Shown here piece after piece: positions 35,621-44,518 of a stretch of 64,000 nt of DNA. Location: positions 1-64,000 of the forward strand of contig CAJURY010000005.1 in NCBI GenBank assembly GCA_910589155.1, written 5' to 3'. The position numbers were made by a program, and so were the translations under genes. The notes under the pieces are model-generated. The model saw only the letters and a program-made list of their open reading frames with translations. It searched no databases and was not told the DNA's origin. This DNA is from an uncultured Oscillospiraceae bacterium (GTDB lineage Bacteria > Bacillota > Clostridia > Oscillospirales > Oscillospiraceae). The stretch's first letter is position 1. Each line of letters starts with the position of its first letter.

Positions 35621-35878
35621 ATGAAAACCATCACCCACATCATTCAAGATCCCATGGGGCTGCACGCACGTCCCGCCGGACTTTTGGTAAAAGCCGCTAC
35701 CGGTTACGCCAGCCTCATTACCATTACCGCTCCCACCGGCAAAGCCGATGCAAAGCGCATTATGGCTGTCATGCGTCTGGCCGCCAAGCAAGGCATGGAG
35801 CTGACCGTCACCTGTGAAGGCGCGGACGAGGAAGCCGCCGCCGCCGGGCTGGAAGCATTTTTGAAAGAAAATCTGTAA
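35621..35878 (+). CDS. ptsH: HPr-like phosphocarrier lacking the regulatory Ser46
   Basis: 85 residues. GLHARPAGLLVKAATGY gives the active His15, so it can carry phosphate from enzyme I to IIA. At position 46, where Firmicutes HPr has Ser in KSIMGVM, the sequence reads KRIMAVM with Arg46. It therefore cannot be phosphorylated by HPr kinase and should not take part in CcpA-type catabolite control. The gene starts three bases after ptsI. A second, ordinary HPr elsewhere in the genome would be expected. Confidence 0.92.
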   Translation: MKTITHIIQDPMGLHARPAGLLVKAATGYASLITITAPTGKADAKRIMAVMRLAAKQGMELTVTCEGADEEAAAAGLEAFLKENL

Positions 35879-35890
35879 GCAAACCTCTAT

Positions 35891-35928
35891 AAAGCAGGCT
35901 AGCCTGCTTTCCGCTGCTAAGGCAGCGG
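35891..35928 (+). other. Two tandem hairpins between ptsH and the IIBC gene
   Basis: AAAGCAGGCTAGCCTGCTTT (35891-35910) is a perfect 20-base palindrome, immediately followed by CCGCTGC-TAAG-GCAGCGG (35911-35928). There is no T-run. They may stabilise or process the mRNA so that IIBC is made at a different level from the soluble PTS proteins. Confidence 0.55.
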
Positions 35929-36012
35929 ATAACCGCAGTCTCCTAAGTCGTTGTGGGCCAGCGGCTAAAAATAGGTGAAAACTGAGAGAAAATAAGGAGG
36001 AATAGAATTATT

Positions 36013-37509
36013 ATGATGAAAAAACTGCAAAAACTGGGCAAAGCGTTAATGCTGCCCGTGGCCTGCCTCCCCATCTGCGGCATTTTGATGGGTTTGGGCT
36101 ACGCCATTGCTCCCGGCGTTATGGGCGTTCCTGACGCTCCCACCAGCGGCTTCTGGTATGTCCTGGGCTTCTTCCTGGTCAAAGCCGGCGGCGCTATCAT
36201 TGACAACATGGCCATCTTGTTCGCGGTGGGCGTGGCCGTTGGCCTTGCCGACGAAAACGACGGTACCGCCGGTCTGGCCGGTCTCGTCTCCTGGCTGATG
36301 ATTACAAACTTGCTCAGCGTTACCGTGGTCGGCACCATTGCGCCGGGCATGATCGCCAACAAGACAAATGAAGTTGCTTTCTCCAAAATCGCGAATCCCT
36401 TCATTGGCATTCTGGCTGGTCTCATCGGTTCTCTTTGCTACAATAAGTTCAAGAGCACCAAGCTCCCCGATGTGCTGGCCTTCTTCAGCGGCAAACGCTC
36501 CGTCGCCATTGTAACGGCTGTGGTTTCCATCATTGCTTCCGCCATTTTGCTGTTCGTATGGCCCGTCATTTTCGGTGCGCTGGTTGCTGTGGGCAACGGC
36601 ATCAAGAGCCTGGGCGCTGTTGGCGCAGGTATCTACGCGTTCTTGAACCGTCTGTTGATTCCCACTGGTCTGCATCACGCTTTGAACAATGTATTCTGGT
36701 TTGACACCATCGGTCTCGGCGACCTCACCGCTTACTGGGGCGCGCTCACAGAAGGCGGCACCATGGCCAACGGCACTGTCATTGACTGGTCCGTGGGTAT
36801 GTACATGGCCGGCTTCTTCCCCTGCATGATGTTTGGTATCGCCGGCGCCGCCGTCGCAATGATCCAGACTGCAAAAACCGCAAAGCGCAAGGCCGCCATC
36901 GGTCTGGTAGGCTCCGCCGCTATCTGCGCGTTCATCTGCGGCGTTACCGAACCTTTTGAATTTGCGTTCATGTTCCTGGCATTCCCCCTGTACATCGTTT
37001 ACGCTCTGCTGTACGGCATCTTCGCCGCCATCACCGTTGCCTTGGGCTTCCGCGCCGGCTTCTGTTTCTCTGCCGGCGCTACCGACCTGGTCTTCTCCGC
37101 CAGCCTCCCCGCTGCCGCAAAGACCTGGCTCATCATCCCTCTGGGCATTGCCGCTTTCGTTATCTTCTACCTGGTATTCCTGTTCGCCATTAAGAAGTGG
37201 AACCTCAAGACCCCCGGCCGTGAGGACGATCAGGAAGGCGAACTGAAAATCGAGTTGGCCAACGATGACTACACCGCCATGGCAAAGATCATTATGGAAG
37301 GCGTAGGCGGCAAAGAAAATCTCACCAGCATCGATCACTGTATCACCAGATTGCGTCTGGAAGTTAAGGATCGTTTGCTGGTTGACGAAAAGAAAATCAA
37401 ATCCTCCGGCGCCGCCGGCGTCATTCGTCCGGGTAAGACCTCCGTACAGGTCATCATCGGACCCAAGGTGCAGTTCGTATTCGACGAATTTAAAAAGCTC
37501 TCCAAATAA
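36013..37509 (+). CDS. PTS enzyme IIBC, glucose/N-acetylglucosamine family
   Basis: 498 residues. The IIC channel (about 1-390) has some ten membrane segments and the family signatures LMLPVACLPICGILMGLG, RLLIPTGLHHALNNVFWF and GVTEPFEFAFMF, the last carrying the sugar-binding Glu. The IIB domain (about 415-498) has ITRLRLEV after the phosphorylated Cys in TSIDHCITR. It imports and phosphorylates a hexose; the motif set fits the glucose/GlcNAc group, and the split from IIA (crr) is visible. AGGAGG precedes the start. Exact sugar is not determinable. Confidence 0.92.
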   Translation: MMKKLQKLGKALMLPVACLPICGILMGLGYAIAPGVMGVPDAPTSGFWYVLGFFLVKAGGAIIDNMAILFAVGVAVGLADENDGTAGLAGLVSWLMITNLLSVTVVGTIAPGMIANKTNEVAFSKIANPFIGILAGLIGSLCYNKFKSTKLPDVLAFFSGKRSVAIVTAVVSIIASAILLFVWPVIFGALVAVGNGIKSLGAVGAGIYAFLNRLLIPTGLHHALNNVFWFDTIGLGDLTAYWGALTEGGTMANGTVIDWSVGMYMAGFFPCMMFGIAGAAVAMIQTAKTAKRKAAIGLVGSAAICAFICGVTEPFEFAFMFLAFPLYIVYALLYGIFAAITVALGFRAGFCFSAGATDLVFSASLPAAAKTWLIIPLGIAAFVIFYLVFLFAIKKWNLKTPGREDDQEGELKIELANDDYTAMAKIIMEGVGGKENLTSIDHCITRLRLEVKDRLLVDEKKIKSSGAAGVIRPGKTSVQVIIGPKVQFVFDEFKKLSK

Positions 37510-37774
37510 CTTTTTCGGAAGTGCTGCGGCCCACGCGGCATAACGGCAAAAGCCTGCTCCAATCGGGGCAGGCTTTTGAAACTGGCAAAAAACCCCTGCG
37601 GGGTTTTCCGATAAAAAGTTTGCAACGGGCGGACACATCGGTTCGCCCCTACGGCGCATAATTTTTTCGCTTGCATCGGGCAAATTCCACACTTCAGGCA
37701 GTGCCTATTTCGCAAACTGAACCTTGGTAATACAAAAAGTTTTAAGAGAGTTTTTTACAAAGCTCAGTGATCTA
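37510..37774. other. Intergenic region with terminators and a palindromic remnant
   Basis: AAAAGCCTGC/GCAGGCTTTT (37548-37577) and AAAACCCC/GGGGTTTT (about 37588-37605) are terminators of the PTS operon. At 37625-37652 GGGCGGACACATCGGTTCGCCC resembles the GGGGCGxx..xxCGCCCC palindromes scattered in many gut Clostridia. No gene is seen. Confidence 0.5.
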
Positions 37775-37803
37775 TTGACTTTTTCCACAAAAAATGATAT
37801 GCT
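37775..37803 (+). promoter_or_regulatory. Promoter of the NfeD-SPFH operon
   Basis: TTGACT (37775-37780), 17 bases, TATGCT (37798-37803); the 5' leader is then about 145 bases. Confidence 0.65.
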
Positions 37804-37952
37804 AATTATACAGAAAGTTGTGCAAACTATTTTTAAAAAATTTTTTGTACATTTGCGAAAAAACATGGCTGTCGCCGTTATATACTATACAACGGCGGCA
37901 AAACCGGCTGCCGCACAGCCGCCAAAAATTTTAGAGAAAGGTAGGTTTTGGT

Positions 37953-38414
37953 ATGAACTATGTAGAAGTCGCCATCTGGGCCGTCGCCTTTGTGGTATTT
38001 CTTCTGGCAGAAGCGTCCACGGTCAGTCTGGTGTCCATTTGGTTTATGGCCGGCGCTTTGGTTGCCCTCATTGTCGCCCTTTGCGGCGGAGCAATCTGGC
38101 TGCAAATACTGCTGTTCGCGGTGGTTTCAGGGGTACTTCTGGCTCTGTTCCGGCCATGGCTGAAAAAGTACTTCCAGCCCAAGGTCACAGCCACCAACGC
38201 AGGCGCGCTTGTGGGTAAAATCGGCGTGGTGACAGAAGCCATCGACAATCTGGAAGCTGCTGGCTGTGTGAAAATCGACAGCGTTCTGTGGTCGGCACGC
38301 AGCGCTGGCGGCAGCACAATTCCAGTGGGCGCCCAAGTTGTGGTGCGAAAAATTGAAGGCGTAAAAGTAATTGTTGATTTGGCGGAAACATCCGCCGCAG
38401 TATCGAAAAAGTAG
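37953..38414 (+). CDS. NfeD-family membrane protein
   Basis: 153 residues: three membrane segments (VEVAIWAVAFVVFLLAEAST, SIWFMAGALVALIVALCGGA, ILLFAVVSGVLLALFRPWL) and a C-terminal OB-fold domain (GKIGVVTEAIDNLEAAGCVKI, WSARSAGGSTIPVGAQVVVRKIEGVKVIV), the NfeD layout. NfeD proteins work with SPFH proteins encoded next to them; here the SPFH gene starts 10 bases later. AAAGGTAGG precedes the start. Confidence 0.9.
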   Translation: MNYVEVAIWAVAFVVFLLAEASTVSLVSIWFMAGALVALIVALCGGAIWLQILLFAVVSGVLLALFRPWLKKYFQPKVTATNAGALVGKIGVVTEAIDNLEAAGCVKIDSVLWSARSAGGSTIPVGAQVVVRKIEGVKVIVDLAETSAAVSKK

Positions 38415-38424
38415 GAGGTAAATT

Positions 38425-39321
38425 ATGCCATACGGTTACATTGCTTTAGGCGTAGTCGTTCTTTTAGTTGTTGCAGTTATCATTAAAAACATTGTTGTGG
38501 TTCGCCAGTCCTGCGCTTACGTTGTAGAGCAGCTCGGCGCATTCAAAGACGTGTGGAACGTCGGCGTACATTTTAAAATTCCCTTCTTACAGAGAGTCGC
38601 CAAGCGCGTAAGTCTGAAAGAGCAGGTTCTGGACTATCCGCCCCAGCCCGTTATCACCAAGGATAACGTTACCATGCAGATTGATACCGTTGTGTATTTC
38701 CAGATTACAGATCCCAAGCTGTACGCCTACGGCGTGGAGCAGCCCATGGTCGCTATGGAAACCCTCACCGCTACCACTCTGCGTAACATCATTGGCGATC
38801 TGGAACTGGATCAGACCCTCACTTCCCGCGACGTCATTAACACCAAAATGCGCGCCATTTTGGACGAAGCCACCGATCCTTGGGGCATTAAAGTTACCCG
38901 CGTAGAGCTGAAGAACATTCTGCCTCCCGCCGACATCCAGAACTCCATGGAAAAGCAGATGAAAGCGGAGCGCGATCGCCGACAAGCAATTTTGCAGGCG
39001 GAAGGCACCAAGCACTCCCAGATTTTGGTTGCGGAAGGCGAAAAAGAATCCGCCATCCTCCGCGCAGACGCGGAAAAGCAGGCCGCCATCCTCCGCGCGG
39101 AAGGCGAAGCGCAGGCAATCCTCGCTGTGCAGAAGGCAATGGCCGACTCTCTCGCCATGCTGAATAAATCCTGCCCCAACGATCAGGTCATTAAGCTGAA
39201 AGCCATTGAAGCCATGCAGAAGGTCGCGGACGGCAAGGCAACCAAAATCATTATTCCCAGTGAAATGCAGGGTCTTGTGGGTCTGGCCAATGGACTGGTG
39301 GAAGGCAGCAAGGAGAAATAA
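38425..39321 (+). CDS. SPFH/band-7 domain protein (stomatin-like, QmcA type)
   Basis: 298 residues. One N-terminal membrane segment (GVVVLLVVAVIIKNIVVV), then the band-7 domain (AYVVEQLGAFKDVWNVGVHFK, VTMQIDTVVYFQITDPKLYAYG, TTLRNIIGDLELDQTLTSRD, WGIKVTRVELKNILPP) and a long Ala/Glu/Lys coiled coil (MKAERDRRQAILQAEGTKHS on). Such proteins oligomerise into membrane scaffolds that control proteases and microdomains. It is paired with NfeD, as in most Firmicutes. AGGAGG precedes the start. Confidence 0.94.
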   Translation: MPYGYIALGVVVLLVVAVIIKNIVVVRQSCAYVVEQLGAFKDVWNVGVHFKIPFLQRVAKRVSLKEQVLDYPPQPVITKDNVTMQIDTVVYFQITDPKLYAYGVEQPMVAMETLTATTLRNIIGDLELDQTLTSRDVINTKMRAILDEATDPWGIKVTRVELKNILPPADIQNSMEKQMKAERDRRQAILQAEGTKHSQILVAEGEKESAILRADAEKQAAILRAEGEAQAILAVQKAMADSLAMLNKSCPNDQVIKLKAIEAMQKVADGKATKIIIPSEMQGLVGLANGLVEGSKEK

Positions 39322-39324
39322 AAA

Positions 39325-39525
39325 ATGGCAAAATCCTCGGATCGTTTTTTGAAAATCTATTCTCAAGGCTCCAGCCTTAGCACCTTAACCCAAATCTGGG
39401 TAGATAAGCAAACAGGGGTCAATTATGTGTTTCAGGCCAGTGGTTATGCCGGCGGTCTGACGCCCCTATTGAACCGGGACGGCACGCCAGTGGTTACATC
39501 AGTCAGTCCTTACCAAGACGAATAA
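39325..39525 (+). CDS. DUF6440-type small protein
   Basis: 66 residues. TQIWVDKQTGVNYVFQASGY and AGGLTPLLNRDGTPVV are the family hallmark; the function is unknown. It starts three bases after the SPFH stop, so it is the third gene of that operon. Confidence 0.8.
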   Translation: MAKSSDRFLKIYSQGSSLSTLTQIWVDKQTGVNYVFQASGYAGGLTPLLNRDGTPVVTSVSPYQDE

Positions 39526-39527
39526 GA

Positions 39528-39556
39528 TTGACACAAATAAATTCTCATGTTATCAT
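39528..39556 (+). promoter_or_regulatory. Promoter of the DUF4234-DUF2752 pair
   Basis: TTGACA (39528-39533), 17 bases, TATCAT (39551-39556). Confidence 0.7.
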
Positions 39557-39589
39557 AAGGATAATCCAAGAGAGAGGTAGGAAAGCTTT

Positions 39590-40090
39590 ATGAATTGTCC
39601 CAATTGCGGCAGCTACTACGAAGGTACGCCGGGCTTTTGCCCCAACTGCGGCGCGCCCTTGCAGCAGCAGAATTATCAGCAAAACAACCAAGGCTATCAG
39701 CAGCCCTACAATCAGCCCCCTGCCGGTGGGTATCGCGCCCCCATTCAAAAACGGAATATTGCATTGTGTGTCATTTTGTCTATTGTGACCTGCGGTATTT
39801 ATGGCATTTATTGGTCTATTTGCATGGTAAACGATCTGAATACTGCTTCCGGCCAGTATGAAGACACCTCCGGCGGTATGGTATTCCTTTTGACGCTAGT
39901 CACTTGCGGAATTTACTATTTGTACTGGTTGTACAAAGCTGGCGAGAAGGTCAACTATATCAAGCAGAGAAACGGCGTATATACCGACAGCAATACCGGT
40001 ATTTTGTACCTGCTGCTTGGCATCTTTGGCTTCAGCATCATCAGTGATTGCCTGATTCAGAGCGAGCTGAACAATGTCGCGGCAAACTGA
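39590..40090 (+). CDS. Zinc-ribbon DUF4234 membrane protein
   Basis: 166 residues. MNCPNCGSYYEGTPGFCPNC is a four-cysteine zinc ribbon, then a Gln/Asn/Tyr/Pro-rich linker (residues 25-50), then DUF4234 with segments IALCVILSIVTCGIYGIYW and VFLLTLVTCGIYYLYWLYK. The repeated TCGIYxxYW motif is the domain signature. Function unknown. It overlaps the next gene by 17 bases. Confidence 0.85.
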   Translation: MNCPNCGSYYEGTPGFCPNCGAPLQQQNYQQNNQGYQQPYNQPPAGGYRAPIQKRNIALCVILSIVTCGIYGIYWSICMVNDLNTASGQYEDTSGGMVFLLTLVTCGIYYLYWLYKAGEKVNYIKQRNGVYTDSNTGILYLLLGIFGFSIISDCLIQSELNNVAAN

Positions 40091-40460
40091 TTCGTCAAAG
40101 CGGCTTTTTAAAGTATTTCGTTTATGCGCAGTTCTTCTTTTGGGGGGCTGCGCATATGCGGTATTTTGCCGTCTGGCGGGGTTTGGAATTCCCTGCCCGT
40201 TTCACAAATTGACGGGGCTTTTATGCCCCGGCTGCGGGGTCAGCCGGATGTGCCTGAGTTTGCTGCGGCTGGATTTTGCCGGCGCGTGGCAGTATAATCC
40301 CATGCTTTTGTGCCTGCTCCCCTTTGGGCTTGCCGTGGCAGGCAATGTCGCCGTTCGCTATGTGAAAACCGGCTCTTTGCAGCCGGACAAATGGGCAAAT
40401 ATTCTGGTCTGGATCATGATTGCGGCGCTGCTGATTTTCGGCGTAGCGCGGAATTTATAA
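40074..40460 (+). CDS. DUF2752 membrane protein
   Basis: 128 residues with about three membrane segments. CPFHKLTGLLCPGCGVSRMC is the DUF2752 signature (two conserved CxxC-like sites before a long helix), followed by WQYNPMLLCLLPFGLAVAG and ILVWIMIAALLIFGV. Function unknown. It overlaps the DUF4234 gene, a pairing often seen in Clostridia. Confidence 0.85.
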   Translation: MSRQTDSSKRLFKVFRLCAVLLLGGCAYAVFCRLAGFGIPCPFHKLTGLLCPGCGVSRMCLSLLRLDFAGAWQYNPMLLCLLPFGLAVAGNVAVRYVKTGSLQPDKWANILVWIMIAALLIFGVARNL

Positions 40461-40465
40461 ACAAA

Positions 40466-40505
40466 TTCGGCGGGATTCTTCAAAGAATCCCGCCGAAGCT
40501 TTTTA
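40466..40505. terminator. Terminator between DUF2752 and glgP
   Basis: TTCGGCGGGATTCTT pairs with AAGAATCCCGCCGAA, then GCTTTTTATTTTTTT. It ends the plus-strand genes; the hairpin also lies just past the glgP stop. Confidence 0.85.
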
Positions 40506-40510
40506 TTTTT

Positions 40511-42847
40511 TTACTCTGTCGGCTCTACGTGCCAGATTTCCTTGGCATACTGCCGGATCGTACGGTCGGAGGAGAATTTACCGCCGGAAGCAATATTCAT
40601 CAGGCACTTTTTACCAAAACCAATGCGGTCGGCGTAATCCTGATTGCAGCGCAGCTTCGCTTCCATATAGGAAGGATAGTCCAACAGCACAAAATAATGG
40701 TCCGGGCGATGCCAGGAAGCGCCGTCCAGAAGCGCGTGGTACAGTTCTCTCTGGTCGTCATCCGTGGGAACGGTGCCGTCCACCAGGGTATCCACCACGC
40801 GGCGAATCTGCGGATTGGAATCGTATACGTTTCTCGCCCAGTAGGTATTACGCACAGCGTTGACTTCTTCCACCGTCGCGCCGAAAATATAGTTGTTTTC
40901 CATACCCGCCTGCTGCACAATTTCCACATTGGCGCCGTCCAGGGTACCGAGGGTCACAGCGCCGTTGAGCATCAGCTTCATATTGCCGGTGCCGGAAGCT
41001 TCCGTTCCCGCAGGGGAAATCTGCTCGGAAACATCGGCCGCGGGGATGATGTGCTCGGCGTAGGAGCAGTTGTAGTTCTGTACAAAAACAACCTTCAGCT
41101 TATCCCGAACAGCGGGATCATTGTCGTTGTTGATGAGCTTTGCAATGCGGTTGATATAGCGGATCACCGCTTTCGCTCTGGCGTAGCCGGGGGCGGATTT
41201 TGCGCCGAAAATAAACACAGTGGGGTAAAAATCGGGCAAAGAACCGTCTTTCAGCCGGAAATAAATATCCATGATTGACAGCGCGTTCATGAGCTGCCGC
41301 TTATACTCATGGAGCCGCTTGACCTGAACATCAAACATGAAGTTGGGGTCAATGCGGATGCCTTCCAGTTTTTCAATCACCGCCGCAAGCTGCTTTTTCT
41401 TCTCCAGCTTGATGAGATTGAACTGCCGCGCCATGTCGTCGTTTACCATGGGCTTCATGAGCTCCAGCTTGTCGAGATCCTTCAAAAAGTCGCCGCCTAC
41501 CCGATACTTGATGAGCTGCGTCAGTTCGGGATTGCTTAGTCCAATCCAGCGGCGGGGTGTCACACCGTTGGTTTTGTTCTGGAACCGCTGGGGGTACACC
41601 GCATACCAGTCCTTAAACAGATCGTCCTTCAAAATCTGGGAGTGAATTTCCGCTACGCCGTTGACATAGCTGGAAACATACACAGAAAGATTCGCCATAT
41701 GCGCCGTGTTGTCCCGGACGATAAACAGTCCCGGATGCTCGCTTTTCAGCTTCGCGTCAATACGCAGAATAATGTCGCAGATTTCCGGCACCACGCTGCG
41801 CAGCAGATCCATATTCCATTTTTCCAGCGCTTCCCCCATAACCGTATGGTTGGTATAGGAGAATGTCCGCTGCGCGACCTCAAAGCTCTGTTCAAAGGTC
41901 ATTCCCTCCAGCATCAAAAGCCGGATCAGTTCAGGAATGGACATTGCGGGGTGAGTATCATTGAGCTGCACCGCATAAAAATCAGCAAAACGGCTGAAGT
42001 CCGTGCCGTGGGCTTCCTTATAAATCCGCACCATATCCTGCAAAGAGGCGCTGGAAAGCACATACTGCTGCTTAATACGCAGCCGCTTGCCTTCCCAGGT
42101 AGAGTCGTTGGGATACAAAACGCGGGTAATGTCCTCGGCTTTGTTTTTGGCATCCAAAGCCCGCTGGTAATCCTGGGCGTTAAACGCGTCAAAGTCCAGT
42201 TCTTCCTCCGCTTCGCACTGCCAGAGGCGCAGCGTACCCACATTATCCGTGCCATAGCCGATAACAGGCACATCGTAAGGTACTGCCAGAACGGTATGGT
42301 CGGGGAATTTGACTTTTACCGTATGGTTGTACCGGCGGTAGGACCAAGGATCGCCAAACTTTGTCCAGTCGTCGGCGGTTTCCTTCTGGCCGCCGTCTGC
42401 ATCAAACTTTTGCTTGAACAGGCCAAAGCGATACCGCAGGCCGTAGCCGGACAGAGGAATGTTACAGGAAGCGGCGGAGTCCAGGAAGCACGCCGCCAAA
42501 CGGCCAAGACCGCCGTTACCCAAGGCCGCGTCCTCAATTTCCTCCAGGCAGGCGAGGTCAACGCCATGCTCGGAAAATTCCTTCTTTAAATCTTCCAGAA
42601 TACCCAGATTGTACAGATTGCTGTAAACCAGGCGACCAACCAGATACTCCGCGGAAATGTAGTAAGCCTTCCGCTGACGCAGACGCTTACGTTTGCTGCT
42701 GTTCCAGGTATTGCTGATGGACATCATAATGACCTGCGCCAAAGCCTCGTGCAACTCGGCAGGGCTGGCTTCTCGCAGCTCTACGTCGCTTTGATATTTG
42801 AGCTGCGCCTTTGTCCAGTTCAAAATATGGTTGCAATCGAATTTCAT
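40511..42847 (-). CDS. glgP: Glycogen/starch phosphorylase
   Basis: 778 residues, slightly shorter than the usual 800-840. AEYLVGRLVYSNLYNLG, EDAALGNGGLGRLAACFLDS, VQLNDTHPAMSIPELIR, NKTNGVTPRRWIG, VQVKRLHEYKRQLMN and the PLP site EASGTGNMKLMLNGAVTLG are all present. It releases glucose 1-phosphate from alpha-glucans. It is downstream of malQ (42 bases) and both use the promoter at 44450. Together they break down stored glycogen or imported maltodextrin. Confidence 0.96.
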   Translation of the reverse strand: MKFDCNHILNWTKAQLKYQSDVELREASPAELHEALAQVIMMSISNTWNSSKRKRLRQRKAYYISAEYLVGRLVYSNLYNLGILEDLKKEFSEHGVDLACLEEIEDAALGNGGLGRLAACFLDSAASCNIPLSGYGLRYRFGLFKQKFDADGGQKETADDWTKFGDPWSYRRYNHTVKVKFPDHTVLAVPYDVPVIGYGTDNVGTLRLWQCEAEEELDFDAFNAQDYQRALDAKNKAEDITRVLYPNDSTWEGKRLRIKQQYVLSSASLQDMVRIYKEAHGTDFSRFADFYAVQLNDTHPAMSIPELIRLLMLEGMTFEQSFEVAQRTFSYTNHTVMGEALEKWNMDLLRSVVPEICDIILRIDAKLKSEHPGLFIVRDNTAHMANLSVYVSSYVNGVAEIHSQILKDDLFKDWYAVYPQRFQNKTNGVTPRRWIGLSNPELTQLIKYRVGGDFLKDLDKLELMKPMVNDDMARQFNLIKLEKKKQLAAVIEKLEGIRIDPNFMFDVQVKRLHEYKRQLMNALSIMDIYFRLKDGSLPDFYPTVFIFGAKSAPGYARAKAVIRYINRIAKLINNDNDPAVRDKLKVVFVQNYNCSYAEHIIPAADVSEQISPAGTEASGTGNMKLMLNGAVTLGTLDGANVEIVQQAGMENNYIFGATVEEVNAVRNTYWARNVYDSNPQIRRVVDTLVDGTVPTDDDQRELYHALLDGASWHRPDHYFVLLDYPSYMEAKLRCNQDYADRIGFGKKCLMNIASGGKFSSDRTIRQYAKEIWHVEPTE

Positions 42848-42889
42848 ACTTTATTCTCCCATCTATCGGTTTCCGACTTCCCTGTCGGA

Positions 42890-44371
42890 TCATTGTCTGT
42901 ATCTTCCATAGCGCAAGGTAAGCGCAAGAATACGTGCCGCCAGTTCCGGCGTTAAGGCGTCATGCGCCATGCGCCATGTCCAGTTTCCACCGGTGGTACC
43001 AGGGAAATTCATACGGCTTTCTCCACCCAGTTCCAGAAAATCCTGCATTTGAGCAATAAAAAGATCGCATACAGAAGAAAAGCCTGCACGAAGCACGCCC
43101 CAAGCATACCCCTCTTTTTTATTTAACCCCAAATATTCCCTTGCGTATTGCATCGTCTCCGGCGCGGATTCCTCCAGCCATTGACAAAGCGTCTGGTTGT
43201 CATGGGTGCCAGTATAGCATACTGCATTATGCACATGATTGTGCGGCAAATATACATTGGCGCTGCCGCTGTCAAAGGCAAATTCCAAAATTTTCATGCC
43301 GGGATAGCCGGAAGCCTCCCGCAACGCGTGTACTTCCGGGGTCAAATAGCCCAAGTCCTCCGCAATAAAGGGGTAATCTGGCAAAGCAGTGCGGACAGCT
43401 TCCAGAAAATCCATCCCAGGACCTTTTTCCCAAGCGCCGTTCCGGGCGGTGTCATCCTCTGCCGGAACCGCCCAATAGCTTTCAAAACCCCGGAAATGAT
43501 CCAGACGGATACCGTCGTATAAGCTGGCCGCCGCAAGCAGACGTTGCTTCCACCAGGCAAAGCCTGTTTTTTTGTGGGTTTCCCAATCATATAAAGGATT
43601 CCCCCAAAGCTGCCCATCGGCGGTAAAACCATCCGGCGGTACTCCCGCCACCTTGATCGGACGCAAGGTTTCGTCAAGCTGGAACAGCTCCGGATTTGCC
43701 CAAACGTCCGCAGAATCCAGCGGCACATAAATGGGGACGTCCCCAATGATTTTTATTTTCTTTTCAGCGGCATAGGTATGAAGGGCGTCCCACTGCTGTC
43801 GGAAAACATATTGTATAAAATACTGAAGTCGGATTTCGCACTCCAGCGCCTCGCGCCACTTAGCCAAAGCTTCTGGTTTGCGCAATCGTATTTCTTCTTC
43901 CCAGTTTCGCCAGTTTTCCCCGCCGAATCGATCCTTCAGCGCCATAAACAAAGCATAATCCGGGAGCCAAAACTGATTTTCCTCCAAAAATCCAGCAAAA
44001 TCCGCCGACGGTTCCTCGAAAAAGCGCTTGGTCGCCAACCCGAGAAGCTTTGTGCGGCTGTCGAACAGAGCGCCATAATCCACCCGCTCCGGATCGCCGC
44101 CCCAAGGGTACGCCTCAATTTCTTCCTGCCGCAAAAGGTTTTGCACGCATAGCGTATCCAAATCAATGAGGTAAGGGTTTCCAGCAAAGGCAGAAAAAGA
44201 CTGGTAGGGGGAGTCTCCATACCCCGTAGGGCTGAGAGGAAGCACCTGCCAGTAGCTTTGCCCTGCGCTTTCCAGAAAATCTACAAATTTGTAAGCCTGT
44301 TTGCCCATGGTTCCGATACCAAAAGAACCGGGCAGAGAAGAAATATGCATTAAAATGCCGCTGGCACGCAA
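42890..44371 (-). CDS. malQ: 4-alpha-glucanotransferase
   Basis: 493 residues, GH77. RASGILMHISSLPGSFGIGT and SYWQVLPLSPTGYGDSPYQS at the N-terminus, DVPIYVPLDSADVWANPELF, then DGIRLDHFRGFESYW (nucleophile Asp), PFIAEDLGYLTPEV (acid/base Glu) and YTGTHDNQTL. It disproportionates maltodextrins. The start is a TTG at 44371 preceded by GGAGTGA; no ATG is available before MRASG. First gene of malQ-glgP. Confidence 0.95.
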   Translation of the reverse strand: MRASGILMHISSLPGSFGIGTMGKQAYKFVDFLESAGQSYWQVLPLSPTGYGDSPYQSFSAFAGNPYLIDLDTLCVQNLLRQEEIEAYPWGGDPERVDYGALFDSRTKLLGLATKRFFEEPSADFAGFLEENQFWLPDYALFMALKDRFGGENWRNWEEEIRLRKPEALAKWREALECEIRLQYFIQYVFRQQWDALHTYAAEKKIKIIGDVPIYVPLDSADVWANPELFQLDETLRPIKVAGVPPDGFTADGQLWGNPLYDWETHKKTGFAWWKQRLLAAASLYDGIRLDHFRGFESYWAVPAEDDTARNGAWEKGPGMDFLEAVRTALPDYPFIAEDLGYLTPEVHALREASGYPGMKILEFAFDSGSANVYLPHNHVHNAVCYTGTHDNQTLCQWLEESAPETMQYAREYLGLNKKEGYAWGVLRAGFSSVCDLFIAQMQDFLELGGESRMNFPGTTGGNWTWRMAHDALTPELAARILALTLRYGRYRQ

Positions 44372-44427
44372 AAACGATCACTCCAATTCAGGCTAGAAAC
44401 CACGCACTTGTATGAAAAGTTTATTTT

Positions 44428-44478
44428 TTAACCGCTCACACAGTTAACAAGATTACTACATTTTCACACATTTGTCAA
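44428..44478 (-). promoter_or_regulatory. Promoter and possible operator of malQ-glgP
   Basis: On the minus strand TTGACA (44478-44473), 17 bases, TAATCT (44455-44450). Directly downstream TTAAC (44428-44432) and GTTAA (44443-44447) form inverted arms around ten bases, placed over the start point as a repressor site would be. Confidence 0.65.
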
Positions 44479-44518
44479 GAGGAGTACAGGATTTTTCAAA
44501 TATAAGAAAGTAATTTCG

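Noticed and set aside
36046..37692. Minus-strand frame of 548 codons opposite the PTS IIBC gene
   Set aside because: The plus strand carries a complete IIBC with its signatures; the opposite frame has no recognisable domain.
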